Positions 1 to 8,583 are shown, counted from the stretch's first letter. The stretch is 64,000 nucleotides of DNA from Denitromonas halophila (GCF_007625155.1 NZ_VMNK01000018.1:124001-188000), one strand, 5' to 3'. The notes: generated by a model not told the origin, from the letters alone. Numbers and translations: made by a program.

Positions 1-1
1 C

Positions 2-292
2 CCCATCGACCGGCTCAAGATCGACCGCTCCTTCATCGCCGACATCGAAACCGAACCCGACGACGCCGCCATCGCCGAAACCATCATCGCCATGGCCCAC
101 ACCCTGCGCATTCAAGTACTCGCCGAAGGCGTCGAAACCGTCGGCCAGCTACGCATGCTCCGCGGCTGGGCCTGCGACGCCTACCAGGGCTACCTGTGCA
201 GCCGACCGCTGCCCGCGGATGACATGAACGCATTGCTGAAGGGATTGCGGGCAGCGCGCTTGTGCGGTTTGCCGGATGTGGGGCATACGTGA
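2..292 (+). CDS. EAL-domain cyclic-di-GMP phosphodiesterase, C-terminal fragment
   Basis: This is the last ~96 codons of a gene that begins before the window. The reading frame is open from base 2 to the TGA at 290-292. Seen motifs are KIDRSF, LAEGVET and the CDAYQGYLCSRPLP tail, which are the last conserved blocks of EAL domains that hydrolyse cyclic di-GMP. The protein ends about 30 residues after the last motif, so EAL is the C-terminal domain. Upstream GGDEF, PAS or membrane parts cannot be judged. Activity cannot be inferred because the EAL signature itself lies outside the window. Confidence 0.85.
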   Translation, partial: PIDRLKIDRSFIADIETEPDDAAIAETIIAMAHTLRIQVLAEGVETVGQLRMLRGWACDAYQGYLCSRPLPADDMNALLKGLRAARLCGLPDVGHT

Positions 293-364
293 GAAATGGC
301 TGCCGGGCCGGTCGCGGCCTGTTTTGTTCGTCGTCCATCAACCGTTGAACTGACTTCGTCCATT

Positions 365-947
365 CGTTGGCCGGGTCTCGCCCCGGCGGGCGAATGACTT
401 CTTTGTCGCGACAAAGAAGTCATCAAGAAAACGCCCCCGACTGTGCCGCCGGCTTCGCCGGTGCCCTCTCTACGCCCGGCGCCGGCGGGTCGTGTCGCGA
501 ACTCGCCCGGCGGGCTCAGACAGGCGACACGACAATTCCCGCCGTCGCCGTTCTCCGTTCGGCGGCACAGAAAGGGAGAAGCACGCGGGCTCGGCTTTGC
601 CCTCGCCCGCCCCGGGGAGGCGCTTTGTAGGGCGGGTTTCAAACCCGCCATCGGTATTCGTTCGCAGGCCATTGGCGGGTTGAAACCCGCCCGACGCCCC
701 CCCCTGTCGTTTCCGCTGTTGCCGGCGGGCACCCCATCCCCCTCTGTCGTGCCGAGCGCAGCAAGTGCGGGGCGGAAAAAGCGGCTTCGCTGTCTGAGCC
801 CGCAGGGCGAGTTTGCGAAGTCGCCCGCCCCGTGCTTGCGGAGGGAGGGGAGCCCGAAGGGCCACGACAGTGGGGTGTGCTTCTTTGCCTATCTTTCTTG
901 CACAAGCAAGAAAGTAGGTCGCCCGCCGGGGCGAGACCCGGCCAACG
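365..947 (+). repeat. ~580 bp non-coding element with 29 bp terminal inverted repeats, copy 1
   Basis: The stretch is bounded by perfect 29 bp inverted repeats at 365-393 and 919-947, which begin CGTTGGCCGGGTCTCGCC. Just inside the left end is a perfect 28 bp palindrome (395-422). Just inside the right end is a hairpin with 9 bp arms (893-914). The interior is very GC-rich and has no gene I can support. A colinear but reversed copy with identical ends lies at 19947-20526. No transposase is encoded and no target-site duplication is visible. It fills most of the 930 bp gap between the EAL gene and the lipoprotein gene. It may be a MITE-like or REP-like mosaic; similar GC-rich intergenic repeats are known in related bacteria. 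Confidence 0.85.
631..691. repeat. Tandem pair of GGCGGGTTT palindromes nested in the element
   Basis: Two near-identical palindromes, at 631-649 (GGCGGGTTTCAAACCCGCC) and 674-691, are separated by 24 bp. They sit inside the larger element after a GTAGGG junction. A related but degenerate fragment (GGCTTGAAACCCGCC) is present near 48333-48348. Such short palindromic units are common intergenic repeats in proteobacteria. The second large element carries a different insert at the matching place. Confidence 0.7.
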
Positions 948-978
948 TACGCCACCCGAAGCCCACAAAACCATCCTC

Positions 979-1224
979 TCAATAGCACTCACATCGCAAC
1001 GCCCCATGCCCTCGCATGCCAGCCGTCTGATTGGGTGGATATACATTGACCAACCGGCCAGCACGATTCTCAGTTGAGCACCGCGCAACACACGAGGCTG
1101 CCTCACTCGGAGCCTCTCTTAGTAAGTACAAAGCCAAAAGAACAACGCCTATCACACCGCCAAAGACCATGGCCACCACGACGCCTACCGGCAATCGGTG
1201 CTCAAGTTCGTGCACCGGCTGCAC
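979..1224 (-). CDS. Possible small membrane protein (81 aa), doubtful
   Basis: A GTG-start frame begins on the last base of the lipoprotein stop codon (TAGTG junction). It encodes a short polar N-terminus, then a convincing hydrophobic helix at about residues 12-34 (LPVGVVVAMVFGGVIGVVLL), then a Cys/Arg-rich tail. The helix and the tight junction are the only support. The tail looks unlike a conserved protein and no strong ribosome-binding site is visible. It could be a truncated gene or chance. Apart from it, I see nothing in 948-1223. Confidence 0.25.
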   Translation of the reverse strand: MQPVHELEHRLPVGVVVAMVFGGVIGVVLLALYLLREAPSEAASCVARCSTENRAGRLVNVYPPNQTAGMRGHGALRCECY

Positions 1225-1715
1225 TAGAACCGACTCGTCCCCGCCGGCACCCCCAGATCCGCAAAATCCACCTCGCCCTTCTGGTCGAAAGGCACGCCGC
1301 CGAACAGCCCCCCAGTGTAGAGCGTGCCGTAAATCCGGTAGTCGATTCGCTCCTGCCCCTTGGCCATGGCGCCGAACTGGCGCAGCAGGCCAGAGAGCGA
1401 ACTGACGGCCTCCACCTCCAGCATGGCTTCGCTGAGTCGCGGCACGGTGACGGCCTTGTTGCTCACCCCTTTGGCGAAGGGCTTGCCGTTGAGCTCGACG
1501 GTGAAGCTCAGGCCGTCGACCGGGATCTCGGCATCGTTGGGGTTGAGCACCCGCAGGCTGAGGCCGAAGCGTTGTTCGAGCAGACCAACGTTGAGCAGGC
1601 GCAGGTCGGACACCGACACCTCGGGCGGCTGCATGTTGAGCGGCAGGCTGGCGCAGGCGGCCAGGCCGAGGGTGGCTAACGCGACGAGTGCGGTACGGCG
1701 AGTGATGTGATTCAT
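1224..1715 (-). CDS. LEA type 2 (LEA14/WHy-like) lipoprotein
   Basis: This 163-residue protein starts with a lipoprotein signal peptide: positive residues, a hydrophobic stretch, and a lipobox LAAC with Cys21 as the expected lipidated residue. The remainder (about 30-160) resembles the LEA14/WHy beta-sandwich, with the NPN-type turn VLNPNDAEIPVDGLSF and the later NGKPFAKG. Bacterial members are small exported lipoproteins of unclear function, loosely linked to stress or envelope maintenance. Its start ATG overlaps the stop of the upstream dehydrogenase by four bases (ATGA, 1712-1715), so it is the third gene of a translationally coupled set. Confidence 0.8.
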   Translation of the reverse strand: MNHITRRTALVALATLGLAACASLPLNMQPPEVSVSDLRLLNVGLLEQRFGLSLRVLNPNDAEIPVDGLSFTVELNGKPFAKGVSNKAVTVPRLSEAMLEVEAVSSLSGLLRQFGAMAKGQERIDYRIYGTLYTGGLFGGVPFDQKGEVDFADLGVPAGTSRF

Positions 1716-2602
1716 TCGGTCGTCCTCCTGTCCTGCGGTGCCATGGCGTCGAGTACGGTAATCAGCGCGGCGGTGTCTTGCCGGGCGCCGCCGCGGGCCA
1801 TCAGGGCATTGAGTTGTTGTCCGACAGCCGCGGCAATGGGCAGCGGTGCGCCGAGGGCATGGGCTTCGGCCATGATGAGGGCGAAATCCTTGTGATGCAG
1901 GCGGGCGTCAACGCCTTTGTCGAAATCGCCGGAGACCATCCGCTCGCCCATCACTTCAAGCACCCGCGAGCCCGCCGAGCCGCCCATCAGGGCGGTGCGC
2001 ACCTTGGCCACATCGACACCGTTGGCAGCCGCCAGGTGCAGGGCTTCGGCGCTGGCCTCGATAGCGGCGACCATGATCATCTGGTTGCAGGCCTTGGCGA
2101 CCTGACCGGCACCGGACTCGCCGATGTGCACGATGCGACTGCCCAGCACCTCGAATACCGGCTGCAGCCGCGCCAGCGTGGTCGCCTCGCCGCCGACCAT
2201 GATCGCCAGTGTCGCCTCCAGCGCGCCTTTGGGCCCACCGGAGACCGGCGCATCCAGCCAGCCGATGCCGCGCTCGGCGTAGCCGGCAGCGAGTTGCCGG
2301 GCGGTTGCCGGCGCGATGGTGCTCATATCGACATGCACCGCGCCGGCTGCAAAACCGGCCAGCAGACCATCGCTGCGCAAGACCAGATCTTCCACATCGG
2401 CACTGCCGCCAACCATGGTGATCACCAGTTCGCTACGCGCGGCCAGCTCGGCGGGTGACGCGCACCACGCAGCGCCCTCTGTCACCAGCGCAGCCGCCGA
2501 CGCTTCACGCCGCGCCCAGACCGCCAAGTCATGCCCCGCACCAATGAGATGGCGAGCCATCGACTGGCCCATATCGCCCAAACCAATAAAGCCGATCTTC
2601 AT
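1712..2602 (-). CDS. NAD(P)-dependent oxidoreductase, 3-hydroxyisobutyrate dehydrogenase family (copy 2)
   Basis: 296 residues, full length for beta-hydroxyacid dehydrogenases (HIBADH, tartronate semialdehyde reductase, GLYR). The N-terminal Rossmann motif is GFIGLGDMGQSMARHL (residues 3-18). The substrate-binding DAPVSGGPKGA and the catalytic-lysine region GQVAKACNQM are intact. These enzymes oxidise or reduce small 3-hydroxyacids with NAD(P). It overlaps the next gene upstream by four bases (2599-2602), and that gene is its paralogue. The exact substrate cannot be read from sequence. A hydroxypyruvate isomerase-like gene elsewhere in the window (26481-27254) makes glyoxylate/tartronate semialdehyde metabolism one option. 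Confidence 0.88.
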   Translation of the reverse strand: MKIGFIGLGDMGQSMARHLIGAGHDLAVWARREASAAALVTEGAAWCASPAELAARSELVITMVGGSADVEDLVLRSDGLLAGFAAGAVHVDMSTIAPATARQLAAGYAERGIGWLDAPVSGGPKGALEATLAIMVGGEATTLARLQPVFEVLGSRIVHIGESGAGQVAKACNQMIMVAAIEASAEALHLAAANGVDVAKVRTALMGGSAGSRVLEVMGERMVSGDFDKGVDARLHHKDFALIMAEAHALGAPLPIAAAVGQQLNALMARGGARQDTAALITVLDAMAPQDRRTTE

Positions 2603-3468
2603 GCCGCGCCTCCGCTCATCGCTTCAAACAACTTGAGCATGGCGACCGAGTCGTCTTCGCCCATGCCACGACCGACCAGCGCGTTGAACAGCTGCGTCGT
2701 GGCCGCGGCCGCCGGCAGGGCGAGGCCGTGCGCGTGCGCTTCTTCCATCACGATGCGCAGGTCTTTCTGGTGCATCCAGGCCTTGAAGCCGGGGGTGAAC
2801 TTGCGGTCAACCATGCGCTGACCATGATTGTCGAGGATGCGGCTGTTGGCGAAACCGCCGAGCAGCGCCTCGCGCACACGGGCCAGATCGACCCCACTCA
2901 TCTGCGCAAAGTTGAAGGCTTCGGCCACGGCGGCCACACCCACGCCGGTGACGATCTGATTGCAGGCCTTGGCCACCTGACCGGCGCCCGACTCGCCCAC
3001 CCGCGTGACGCTTTTGCCCATGGCCTGAAAGGCCGGCAAGACGGTGTCGAAGGCGGCTTGCTCACCGCCGACCATGATGGTCAGCGTGCCGGCAATGGCA
3101 CCGACTTCGCCGCCCGAGACCGGCGCGTCGAGCATGCGCACGCCGCGCGCGTTGAGTTGCACGGCAATCTCGCGCGCCGCGGTCGGGGCGATGGTGCTCA
3201 TGTCGGCAAACACCAGGCCGTCGTGCGCGCCCTCGGCGACCGCCTGTGCCACCTCAGCCACCTGCGGCGCATCCGGCACACAGGAAAACACCACGTCCGA
3301 CGCCGCAGCCACCTCGGCGATACTCGCCCGCGCCACCGCGCCTGCCGCCGTCACCGGCGCCAGCGAGGCCTCGCGCCGCGCCCACACGCTGACCGGGAAA
3401 CCGGCCTTGCGCAGATTGAGCACCATGGGCCGTCCCATCAGGCCCAGACCGATAAAACCGAGCTTCAT
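2599..3468 (-). CDS. NAD(P)-dependent oxidoreductase, 3-hydroxyisobutyrate dehydrogenase family (copy 1)
   Basis: 289 residues, first gene of the minus-strand set. It has the Rossmann motif GFIGLGLMGRPMVLNL (4-19), DAPVSGGEVGAIAGTL, and the lysine-containing GQVAKACNQI. It is colinear with the downstream paralogue over the whole length, so the pair looks like an old tandem duplication. The divergence near the active site and C-terminus suggests different substrates. Candidate reactions are 2-hydroxy-3-oxopropionate (tartronate semialdehyde) reduction or 3-hydroxyisobutyrate oxidation; I cannot choose between them. About 70 bp separate it from the GTPase gene upstream. Confidence 0.88.
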   Translation of the reverse strand: MKLGFIGLGLMGRPMVLNLRKAGFPVSVWARREASLAPVTAAGAVARASIAEVAAASDVVFSCVPDAPQVAEVAQAVAEGAHDGLVFADMSTIAPTAAREIAVQLNARGVRMLDAPVSGGEVGAIAGTLTIMVGGEQAAFDTVLPAFQAMGKSVTRVGESGAGQVAKACNQIVTGVGVAAVAEAFNFAQMSGVDLARVREALLGGFANSRILDNHGQRMVDRKFTPGFKAWMHQKDLRIVMEEAHAHGLALPAAAATTQLFNALVGRGMGEDDSVAMLKLFEAMSGGAA

Positions 3469-3537
3469 GCGCGCACTCCGAACAAAGACTGTCCGTCGAT
3501 TCTACGCGCGCCACGCCCGTCGATTGGTCAGGGGACG

Positions 3538-4620
3538 TTACAGCACACTGACGCCCACCCCGGTAAACTCGCTCAAGGTCTGCACCACGGTCGCGCTCGG
3601 CAAGCCGCGCACGATGAACACCAGTCGGCTGCAGCGATCATCAAAGGGCGGAGTGTCGGGCCAGGCGGGCAGACTGACCGCCGGGTAGATGCTGTGCTGC
3701 ACGCACTGGATGACCCGCGGCAGCGGATCACCGCGCACATTGAGCACGCCCTTGATGCGCAGAATGCGGTTGCTGTAGGCCTGCAGAATCAGGTTGAGCC
3801 CGTCGGAAAACTCCCACCACGACAGCGGCGCGTCGAAGCGCAGCACATAGCTTTCGACCCCGTCGGCGTGGTGCGTCACCGGGCCGGCCGGCGCCGCCTT
3901 GCCGGGCTTGCGCCAGGCCGGCATCGCGGCTGCCGCCGCACGGACCTGCGCCTCACCCAGCCAGTCGGCCACTTCAGGCAGCTTGCCGGTGGCGGTGTAC
4001 AAGCCGCAGCCAAACAAGGCGTCGACCGAGACCACGCCTTGCGACACCGGAATCTGCCGCGCGCCGGGGTTGAGCATAGCGAGCGTCGCCTGCAGTTCGA
4101 CGATATCGTCCGGCGCGGCGAGATCGCACTTGGTGAGCAGCAGGCGGTCGGCCATTGCCACCTGACGCATGGCTTCGCGGTGTGCCTTGAGCTGACCGGC
4201 GGCGTGGGTCACGTCGACCGCGGTCACCACGCCGTCACAACGGTAGCGATCGGCAATGAAGGGCTCTTCCATCAGCGTGTGGATGACCGGCGCGGGATCG
4301 GCCAGGCCGGTGGTCTCCAACAGCACGCGGTCGATGGGCGGAATCTCCTTGCGGAAGGCCTGCATGAACAAGCGCTTGAGGGCCGCGACCAGATCGCCCT
4401 GCACGCTGCAGCACACGCAACCGCCGTCGAGCACGATCAGGGTTTCATCGACCTGTTCGACCAGATGGTGATCGACGCCCACATCGCCCAGCTCGTTGAT
4501 CAGCACCGCCACCCGCTCGGCGCCGGGGTGGCGCAGCAGATGGTTGAGTACGGTGGTTTTGCCGGCGCCGAGAAAGCCGGTCAGCACGGTCACCGGAATC
4601 CGGCGGTCAGTGTCAGTCAT
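3538..4620 (-). CDS. COG0523/CobW-family GTPase, probable metallochaperone
   Basis: 360 residues when started at the ATG at 4620, which places the P-loop at the usual distance; an upstream in-frame extension lacks family features. Seen are Walker [10 protein letters not shown] (15-23), the metal-binding [11 protein letters not shown] (C-x-C-C, about residues 65-75), [11 protein letters not shown] (switch/Walker B region), and TKCDL as the guanine-specificity motif. A C-terminal CobW_C region follows. COG0523 proteins hydrolyse GTP to insert Zn, Co or Ni into client proteins. It is transcribed divergently from ybiB across 71 bp. No clear Zur box was seen, so the metal is not assigned. Confidence 0.85.
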   Translation of the reverse strand: MTDTDRRIPVTVLTGFLGAGKTTVLNHLLRHPGAERVAVLINELGDVGVDHHLVEQVDETLIVLDGGCVCCSVQGDLVAALKRLFMQAFRKEIPPIDRVLLETTGLADPAPVIHTLMEEPFIADRYRCDGVVTAVDVTHAAGQLKAHREAMRQVAMADRLLLTKCDLAAPDDIVELQATLAMLNPGARQIPVSQGVVSVDALFGCGLYTATGKLPEVADWLGEAQVRAAAAAMPAWRKPGKAAPAGPVTHHADGVESYVLRFDAPLSWWEFSDGLNLILQAYSNRILRIKGVLNVRGDPLPRVIQCVQHSIYPAVSLPAWPDTPPFDDRCSRLVFIVRGLPSATVVQTLSEFTGVGVSVL

Positions 4621-4691
4621 GGTTTGATCCTGGTCATAAGCACGATGCGTGGCCGTCGCCGGCCACCCCGAAGCCTGCCATAATCCGCGCC

Positions 4692-5612
4692 ATGACCTAC
4701 GCCCCATTTATCAAGGAAATCGGCCGCGGCGCCAAAGGCGCCAAGCCCCTCACCGTCGACCAGGCCGCCAGCCTGTTTGGCGACATGCTCGACGGCCGCG
4801 TGCCCGACCTGGAACTGGGCGCGATCATTTTGTCGCTGCGCATCAAGAGCGAATCGCTCGACGAGCTGGTTGGCTTCAAGCGCGCCATGGATGCGCGCAA
4901 CGCAACGCTCACGCTGCCCGACGGCCCGCGCTGCGTGCTGCTGCCCAGCTATAACGGCGCCCGCCGACAGCCCAACCTGATGCCGCTGGTCGCGCTGCTG
5001 CTGGCGCGCGAGGGGGTGCCGGCGCTGATTCAGGGCCGGCATGACTTCGACAGCCGGGTCAGCCCTTTCGACCTGCTCGCTGCGCTCGACGTCCCGCTGC
5101 GCGCCGATGCCGCCGACGCCAGCGCCGCGCTGGCCACGCACAAGATTGCCGCACTCTCGCTCGACGCGCTGTTGCCTGGTCTGGACCGCTTGCTCGCCCT
5201 GCGCCCGCGCCTGGGCGTGCGCAACAGCGGCCACACCCTGGCCAAGCTGCTTGACCCGATGCCCGGGCGCAGCGTGCGCGTGGTGGCGGTGACGCACCCC
5301 GAGTATCTGCTGCGTATGGACGAATTCCTGCAAGTCGACGGCGGTTGCGCGATGCTGATGCGCGGCACCGAAGGCGAGGGCTATGCCAATCCGCGACGCC
5401 GCCCGACGATGGCGCTCTACAAGGGCACCGGCGTCGCCGAAACGATGGAAGGCGAAGGCGGCGGCGCGCCGCCCAACCCGCAAGTGCCCGACCTGCCCGA
5501 TGTCGCTGGCAATGCGCAACTGATCCGCGCCATGCTCGACGGCACCACGCCGGTGCCCGCGCCGATCCGCACCCAGGTGGACGCCCTCATCCGGCTCGCC
5601 CGCGGCGACTGA
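4692..5612 (+). CDS. ybiB: YbiB/TrpD2-type DNA-binding protein (glycosyltransferase family 3 fold)
   Basis: 306 residues with the anthranilate phosphoribosyltransferase (TrpD) fold: a helical N-terminal domain (GAKPLTVDQAASLFGDMLDG, about 14-33) and a phosphoribosyltransferase-like core (LPSYNGARRQPNLMPLVALL). The phosphoribosyltransferase glycine loop is replaced by YNGAR, as in the TrpD2/YbiB subgroup, which binds nucleic acid and lacks the Trp enzyme activity (established for E. coli YbiB). In proteobacteria this gene often sits beside assimilatory nitrate reductase, and here it is directly upstream of nasA. It has its own start region and is separated from nasA by a sigma-54 promoter. Confidence 0.82.
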   Translation: MTYAPFIKEIGRGAKGAKPLTVDQAASLFGDMLDGRVPDLELGAIILSLRIKSESLDELVGFKRAMDARNATLTLPDGPRCVLLPSYNGARRQPNLMPLVALLLAREGVPALIQGRHDFDSRVSPFDLLAALDVPLRADAADASAALATHKIAALSLDALLPGLDRLLALRPRLGVRNSGHTLAKLLDPMPGRSVRVVAVTHPEYLLRMDEFLQVDGGCAMLMRGTEGEGYANPRRRPTMALYKGTGVAETMEGEGGGAPPNPQVPDLPDVAGNAQLIRAMLDGTTPVPAPIRTQVDALIRLARGD

Positions 5613-5622
5613 TGCCCCATTT

Positions 5623-5650
5623 TGGTGCGGACGATTTGCGCGCCGCACCA
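5623..5650. promoter_or_regulatory. Inverted repeat upstream of nasA, possible enhancer site
   Basis: A perfect 8 bp inverted repeat, TGGTGCGG (5623-5630) and CCGCACCA (5643-5650), lies about 50-80 bp upstream of the sigma-54 promoter of nasA. The position suits an activator site. The half-sites contain GGTGC/GCACC but point outward compared with the classical NtrC site, so assignment to NtrC is uncertain. With a 12 nt loop it could also form a hairpin after ybiB, but no T-run follows. Confidence 0.4.
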
Positions 5651-5700
5651 TTTGCAATCTTGATTCAGAGCAAATTTAGGTCAAGCCCTTATTCGGGGCA

Positions 5701-5716
5701 TGGCATGGCGGTTGCT
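5701..5716 (+). promoter_or_regulatory. Sigma-54 (-24/-12) promoter of nasA
   Basis: TGGCATGGCGGTTGCT matches the sigma-54 consensus TGGCACG-N4-TTGCW. The invariant GG (5702-5703) and GC (5714-5715) are separated by exactly 10 bases. Transcription would start near 5727. The ribosome-binding site AAAGGAGA (5728-5735) lies just before the ATG at 5740, so the leader would be only about 13 nt. Nitrogen control through NtrC is the expected regulation. Confidence 0.8.
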
Positions 5717-5739
5717 ACTGTCCGGACAAAGGAGATTCA

Positions 5740-8448
5740 ATGTCCGAGACGAAATCCACCTGCTGTTACTGCGGCGTCGGCTGCGGCCTTATCGTTGAAC
5801 ACGATGCCGGCCAGATCACCGGCGTGCGCGGCGACCCCGACCACCCGGCCAACTTTGGCCGGCTGTGCACCAAAGGCGCCACACTCCACCTGACGGTTGC
5901 CCCCGACACCCGCTCGCAACGCGCGCACACGCCCGAGCTGCGCACCGACCGTACCGCCGCACGCCAGCCCACCGACTGGGCCACCGCGCTTGACCACGTC
6001 GCCGACCGCTTCGCCGCCATCATCAAGGCGCACGGCCCGGACGCCGTGGCCTTCTATGGCTCCGGCCAATGGCTGACCGAGGACTACTATGTCTTCAACA
6101 AGCTCGCCAAAGGCCTGATCGGCACCAACAACCTCGACACCAACTCACGCCTGTGCATGTCCAGCGCGGTGGCCGGCTACAAGCTGAGCCTCGGTGCGGA
6201 TGCCCCGCCGTGCAGCTACACCGACATCGACGCCACCGACTGCCTGTTCATCGCCGGCTCGAACACCGCCTTTGCCCACCCCATCGTGTTCCGCCGCATC
6301 GAGGCCGCGCGCGAAGCCAATCCCGACATGAAACTGGTGGTAGTCGACCCGCGGCGCACCGACACCGCCGAAGCCGCCGACCTGCACCTGCCGCTGCTGC
6401 CGGGCACCGACATCGCGCTGTTCAACGCCATGCTCCACGTCATGCTGTGGGAGGGCTGGCTCAACCGCGACTACATCGCCGCCCACACCGAAGGCTTCGA
6501 CGCACTCAAGCGCCTGGTACGCGAATACACCCCGGCCATGGCCGCGGCCGTGTGCGGCGTGCCCAAGCGTGACATCGAGCAGGCGGCGGAGTGGTTTGCC
6601 ACCCGCCCGGCCACGCTGTCGATGTACTGCCAGGGTCTCAATCAGTACGCCTCGGGCACGCACAAGAACGCCGCGCTGATCAATCTGCACCTGGCCACCG
6701 GCCAGATCGGCCGCCCCGGCGCCGGCCCCTTCTCGCTCACCGGCCAGCCCAACGCCATGGGCGGGCGCGAAGTCGGCGCGCTGGCCAATCTGATGTCCGG
6801 CCACCGCGACATGAGCGACCCCGCCCACCGCGCTGAAGTGGCGCGCCTGTGGGGTGTGCCCGAGGTGCCCGCCACGCCGGGCAAGCCGGCGGTTGAACTG
6901 TTTGAAGCGCTGAAGAACGGTGAGATCAAGGCGGTATGGATTGCCGCCACCAACCCGGCCCAGTCCCTGCCCGACCAGGCCATGGTGCACGCCGCGCTCG
7001 AAGCGGCCGAACTGGTCGTGGTGCAAGACACCTACCGGCACACCGAAACCGCCGCCTACGCCGACGTGCTACTGCCCGCCAGTGGCTGGGGCGAAAAGGA
7101 AGGCACGGTCACCAACTCCGAGCGCCGCATCAGCCGCACCCACGCCGCCGTGCCGCCCCTTGGTGAGGCCAGGCACGACTGGGAGATCGCCTGCGACTTC
7201 GCCCGTCGCCTCGGCCCGCGCATTGGCAAAGGCGACCTGGCCTATCAGCTATTCGGTTTCGACTCGGTCGAAGCCGTCTGGCGGGAGCACCGCGAAAGCA
7301 CCCGCGGACGCGATCTGGACATCACCGGCCTGAGCTACGCCAAGCTCGACGCCGACGGCCCGCAGCAGTGGCCCTTCCCCGACGGCGCCTCCACCGGCCG
7401 CGCCCGCCTATATGAAGACGGTGTGTTTCCCACGCCCTCGGGCAAGGCCCGCTTCGTCGCCACCGACTACGTGGTCACCGCCGAAAGCCCCAGCGCCCGC
7501 TACCCGCTGCACCTGATCACCGGCCGCCTGCGCGACCAGTGGCACAGCATGACCCGCACCGGTCTCGTGCCGCGTCTGTATAACCACGAACCCGAGCCGC
7601 AGTTGCATATGCACGCCGAGGATCTGGCGCGGCGCGATCTGGCCGACGGCGACATCGTGCGCGTACGCTCCCGCCAGGGCACCGTGGTGCTCAAGGTCAT
7701 CGCCAGCGACACCGTCCGCCAGGGCCAGAGCTTTTTGCCCATGCACTGGGGCGGCAACACCATGGCCGGCACGCTGGGCATCAACGCACTGACCCCGTCC
7801 GCCACCGATCCGACCTCGAAACAACCCGAACTCAAGCACGCCGCCATTCAGGTCGAAAAGCTGCCTGCCGGTCACGCGCTGATGGCCATGCGCCGGATCA
7901 CCGACACCAACGCCTTCTCCGTCCTCGAAGCGCTGCGCGCGCAGATGAAGGATCTCCCCTATGCCAGCCTGACGCTTGCCGGGCGCGAGGTGCCGGTGGT
8001 GGTGCTCAAGGCGCGGGCCGACGAGGCCAACACCGCGCTGCTCGACGCGGTCGACGCCGCCATGGGTCTGGACGACCCGGCGCACACCCTGGTGTATGCC
8101 GACGCGCACCGCGATGTGGCCAAGCGCGCCCGCGTCGACGACGACATTCTCAACGCGGTACGGCTGTCGGGCGAGACCCGCGCCGCCGCGTGGCTGACCG
8201 AGTTGATGGTGCGCGGCGAGCCCGCCGCCCCGGTGCGCCCCTGGCTGCTCGCCCCGCTCACCCAGCCGCCAGCCGGCCAGCCCACGCGCGGCAAAGTGGT
8301 GTGCAACTGCTTTGATGTGTCGGAGGAGGCCATCGTCACCGCTTTCCATGCTGGCGAGAGCCTCGAACAACTGCAGACACGCACTCAATGCGGCACCAAC
8401 TGCGGCTCCTGTCTGCCCGAACTGAAGCGACTCGCCGCACGGTCGTGA
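5740..8448 (+). CDS. nasA: Assimilatory nitrate reductase catalytic subunit
   Basis: 902 residues. A cytoplasmic molybdopterin enzyme that reduces nitrate to nitrite for nitrogen assimilation. The N-terminal [4Fe-4S] motif C-x2-C-x3-C-x27-C is at Cys8, 11, 15 and 43. The molybdopterin domains follow, with Cys139 (in NSRLCMSSAVAGY) as the likely Mo ligand, and the MopB dinucleotide-binding region is near 590-720. The last ~50 residues are a BFD-type [2Fe-2S] domain (VCNCFDVSEE ... CGTNCGSCLPEL), as in Klebsiella NasA, which suggests electrons arrive from a ferredoxin or a NasC-type reductase. No such reductase gene is in the window. Nitrite made here feeds NirBD (41559-44439). Driven by the sigma-54 promoter at 5701-5716. 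Confidence 0.95.
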   Translation: MSETKSTCCYCGVGCGLIVEHDAGQITGVRGDPDHPANFGRLCTKGATLHLTVAPDTRSQRAHTPELRTDRTAARQPTDWATALDHVADRFAAIIKAHGPDAVAFYGSGQWLTEDYYVFNKLAKGLIGTNNLDTNSRLCMSSAVAGYKLSLGADAPPCSYTDIDATDCLFIAGSNTAFAHPIVFRRIEAAREANPDMKLVVVDPRRTDTAEAADLHLPLLPGTDIALFNAMLHVMLWEGWLNRDYIAAHTEGFDALKRLVREYTPAMAAAVCGVPKRDIEQAAEWFATRPATLSMYCQGLNQYASGTHKNAALINLHLATGQIGRPGAGPFSLTGQPNAMGGREVGALANLMSGHRDMSDPAHRAEVARLWGVPEVPATPGKPAVELFEALKNGEIKAVWIAATNPAQSLPDQAMVHAALEAAELVVVQDTYRHTETAAYADVLLPASGWGEKEGTVTNSERRISRTHAAVPPLGEARHDWEIACDFARRLGPRIGKGDLAYQLFGFDSVEAVWREHRESTRGRDLDITGLSYAKLDADGPQQWPFPDGASTGRARLYEDGVFPTPSGKARFVATDYVVTAESPSARYPLHLITGRLRDQWHSMTRTGLVPRLYNHEPEPQLHMHAEDLARRDLADGDIVRVRSRQGTVVLKVIASDTVRQGQSFLPMHWGGNTMAGTLGINALTPSATDPTSKQPELKHAAIQVEKLPAGHALMAMRRITDTNAFSVLEALRAQMKDLPYASLTLAGREVPVVVLKARADEANTALLDAVDAAMGLDDPAHTLVYADAHRDVAKRARVDDDILNAVRLSGETRAAAWLTELMVRGEPAAPVRPWLLAPLTQPPAGQPTRGKVVCNCFDVSEEAIVTAFHAGESLEQLQTRTQCGTNCGSCLPELKRLAARS

Positions 8449-8583
8449 GGGCGGAAATGATATAACTAGGCCACGGCAGGGCATCGAAGGCCCCGCCGTC
8501 GGCCGGCCCTGCACCGACATTGCGGGGGACACAAGATCGCCCGCGCCACTGCAGCGAAGGGCGGCACGCATGGAGACCCCCCA

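Noticed and set aside
190-1106. Several overlapping open frames within the repeat element
   Set aside because: All are Arg/Pro/Ala-rich translations of palindromic GC-rich repeats, appear on both strands, and have no ribosome-binding sites.
5623-5650. Classical NtrC site before nasA
   Set aside because: Half-sites are outward (GGTGC ... GCACC) with the wrong spacing, unlike the perfect site before nirB; kept only as an unassigned inverted repeat.
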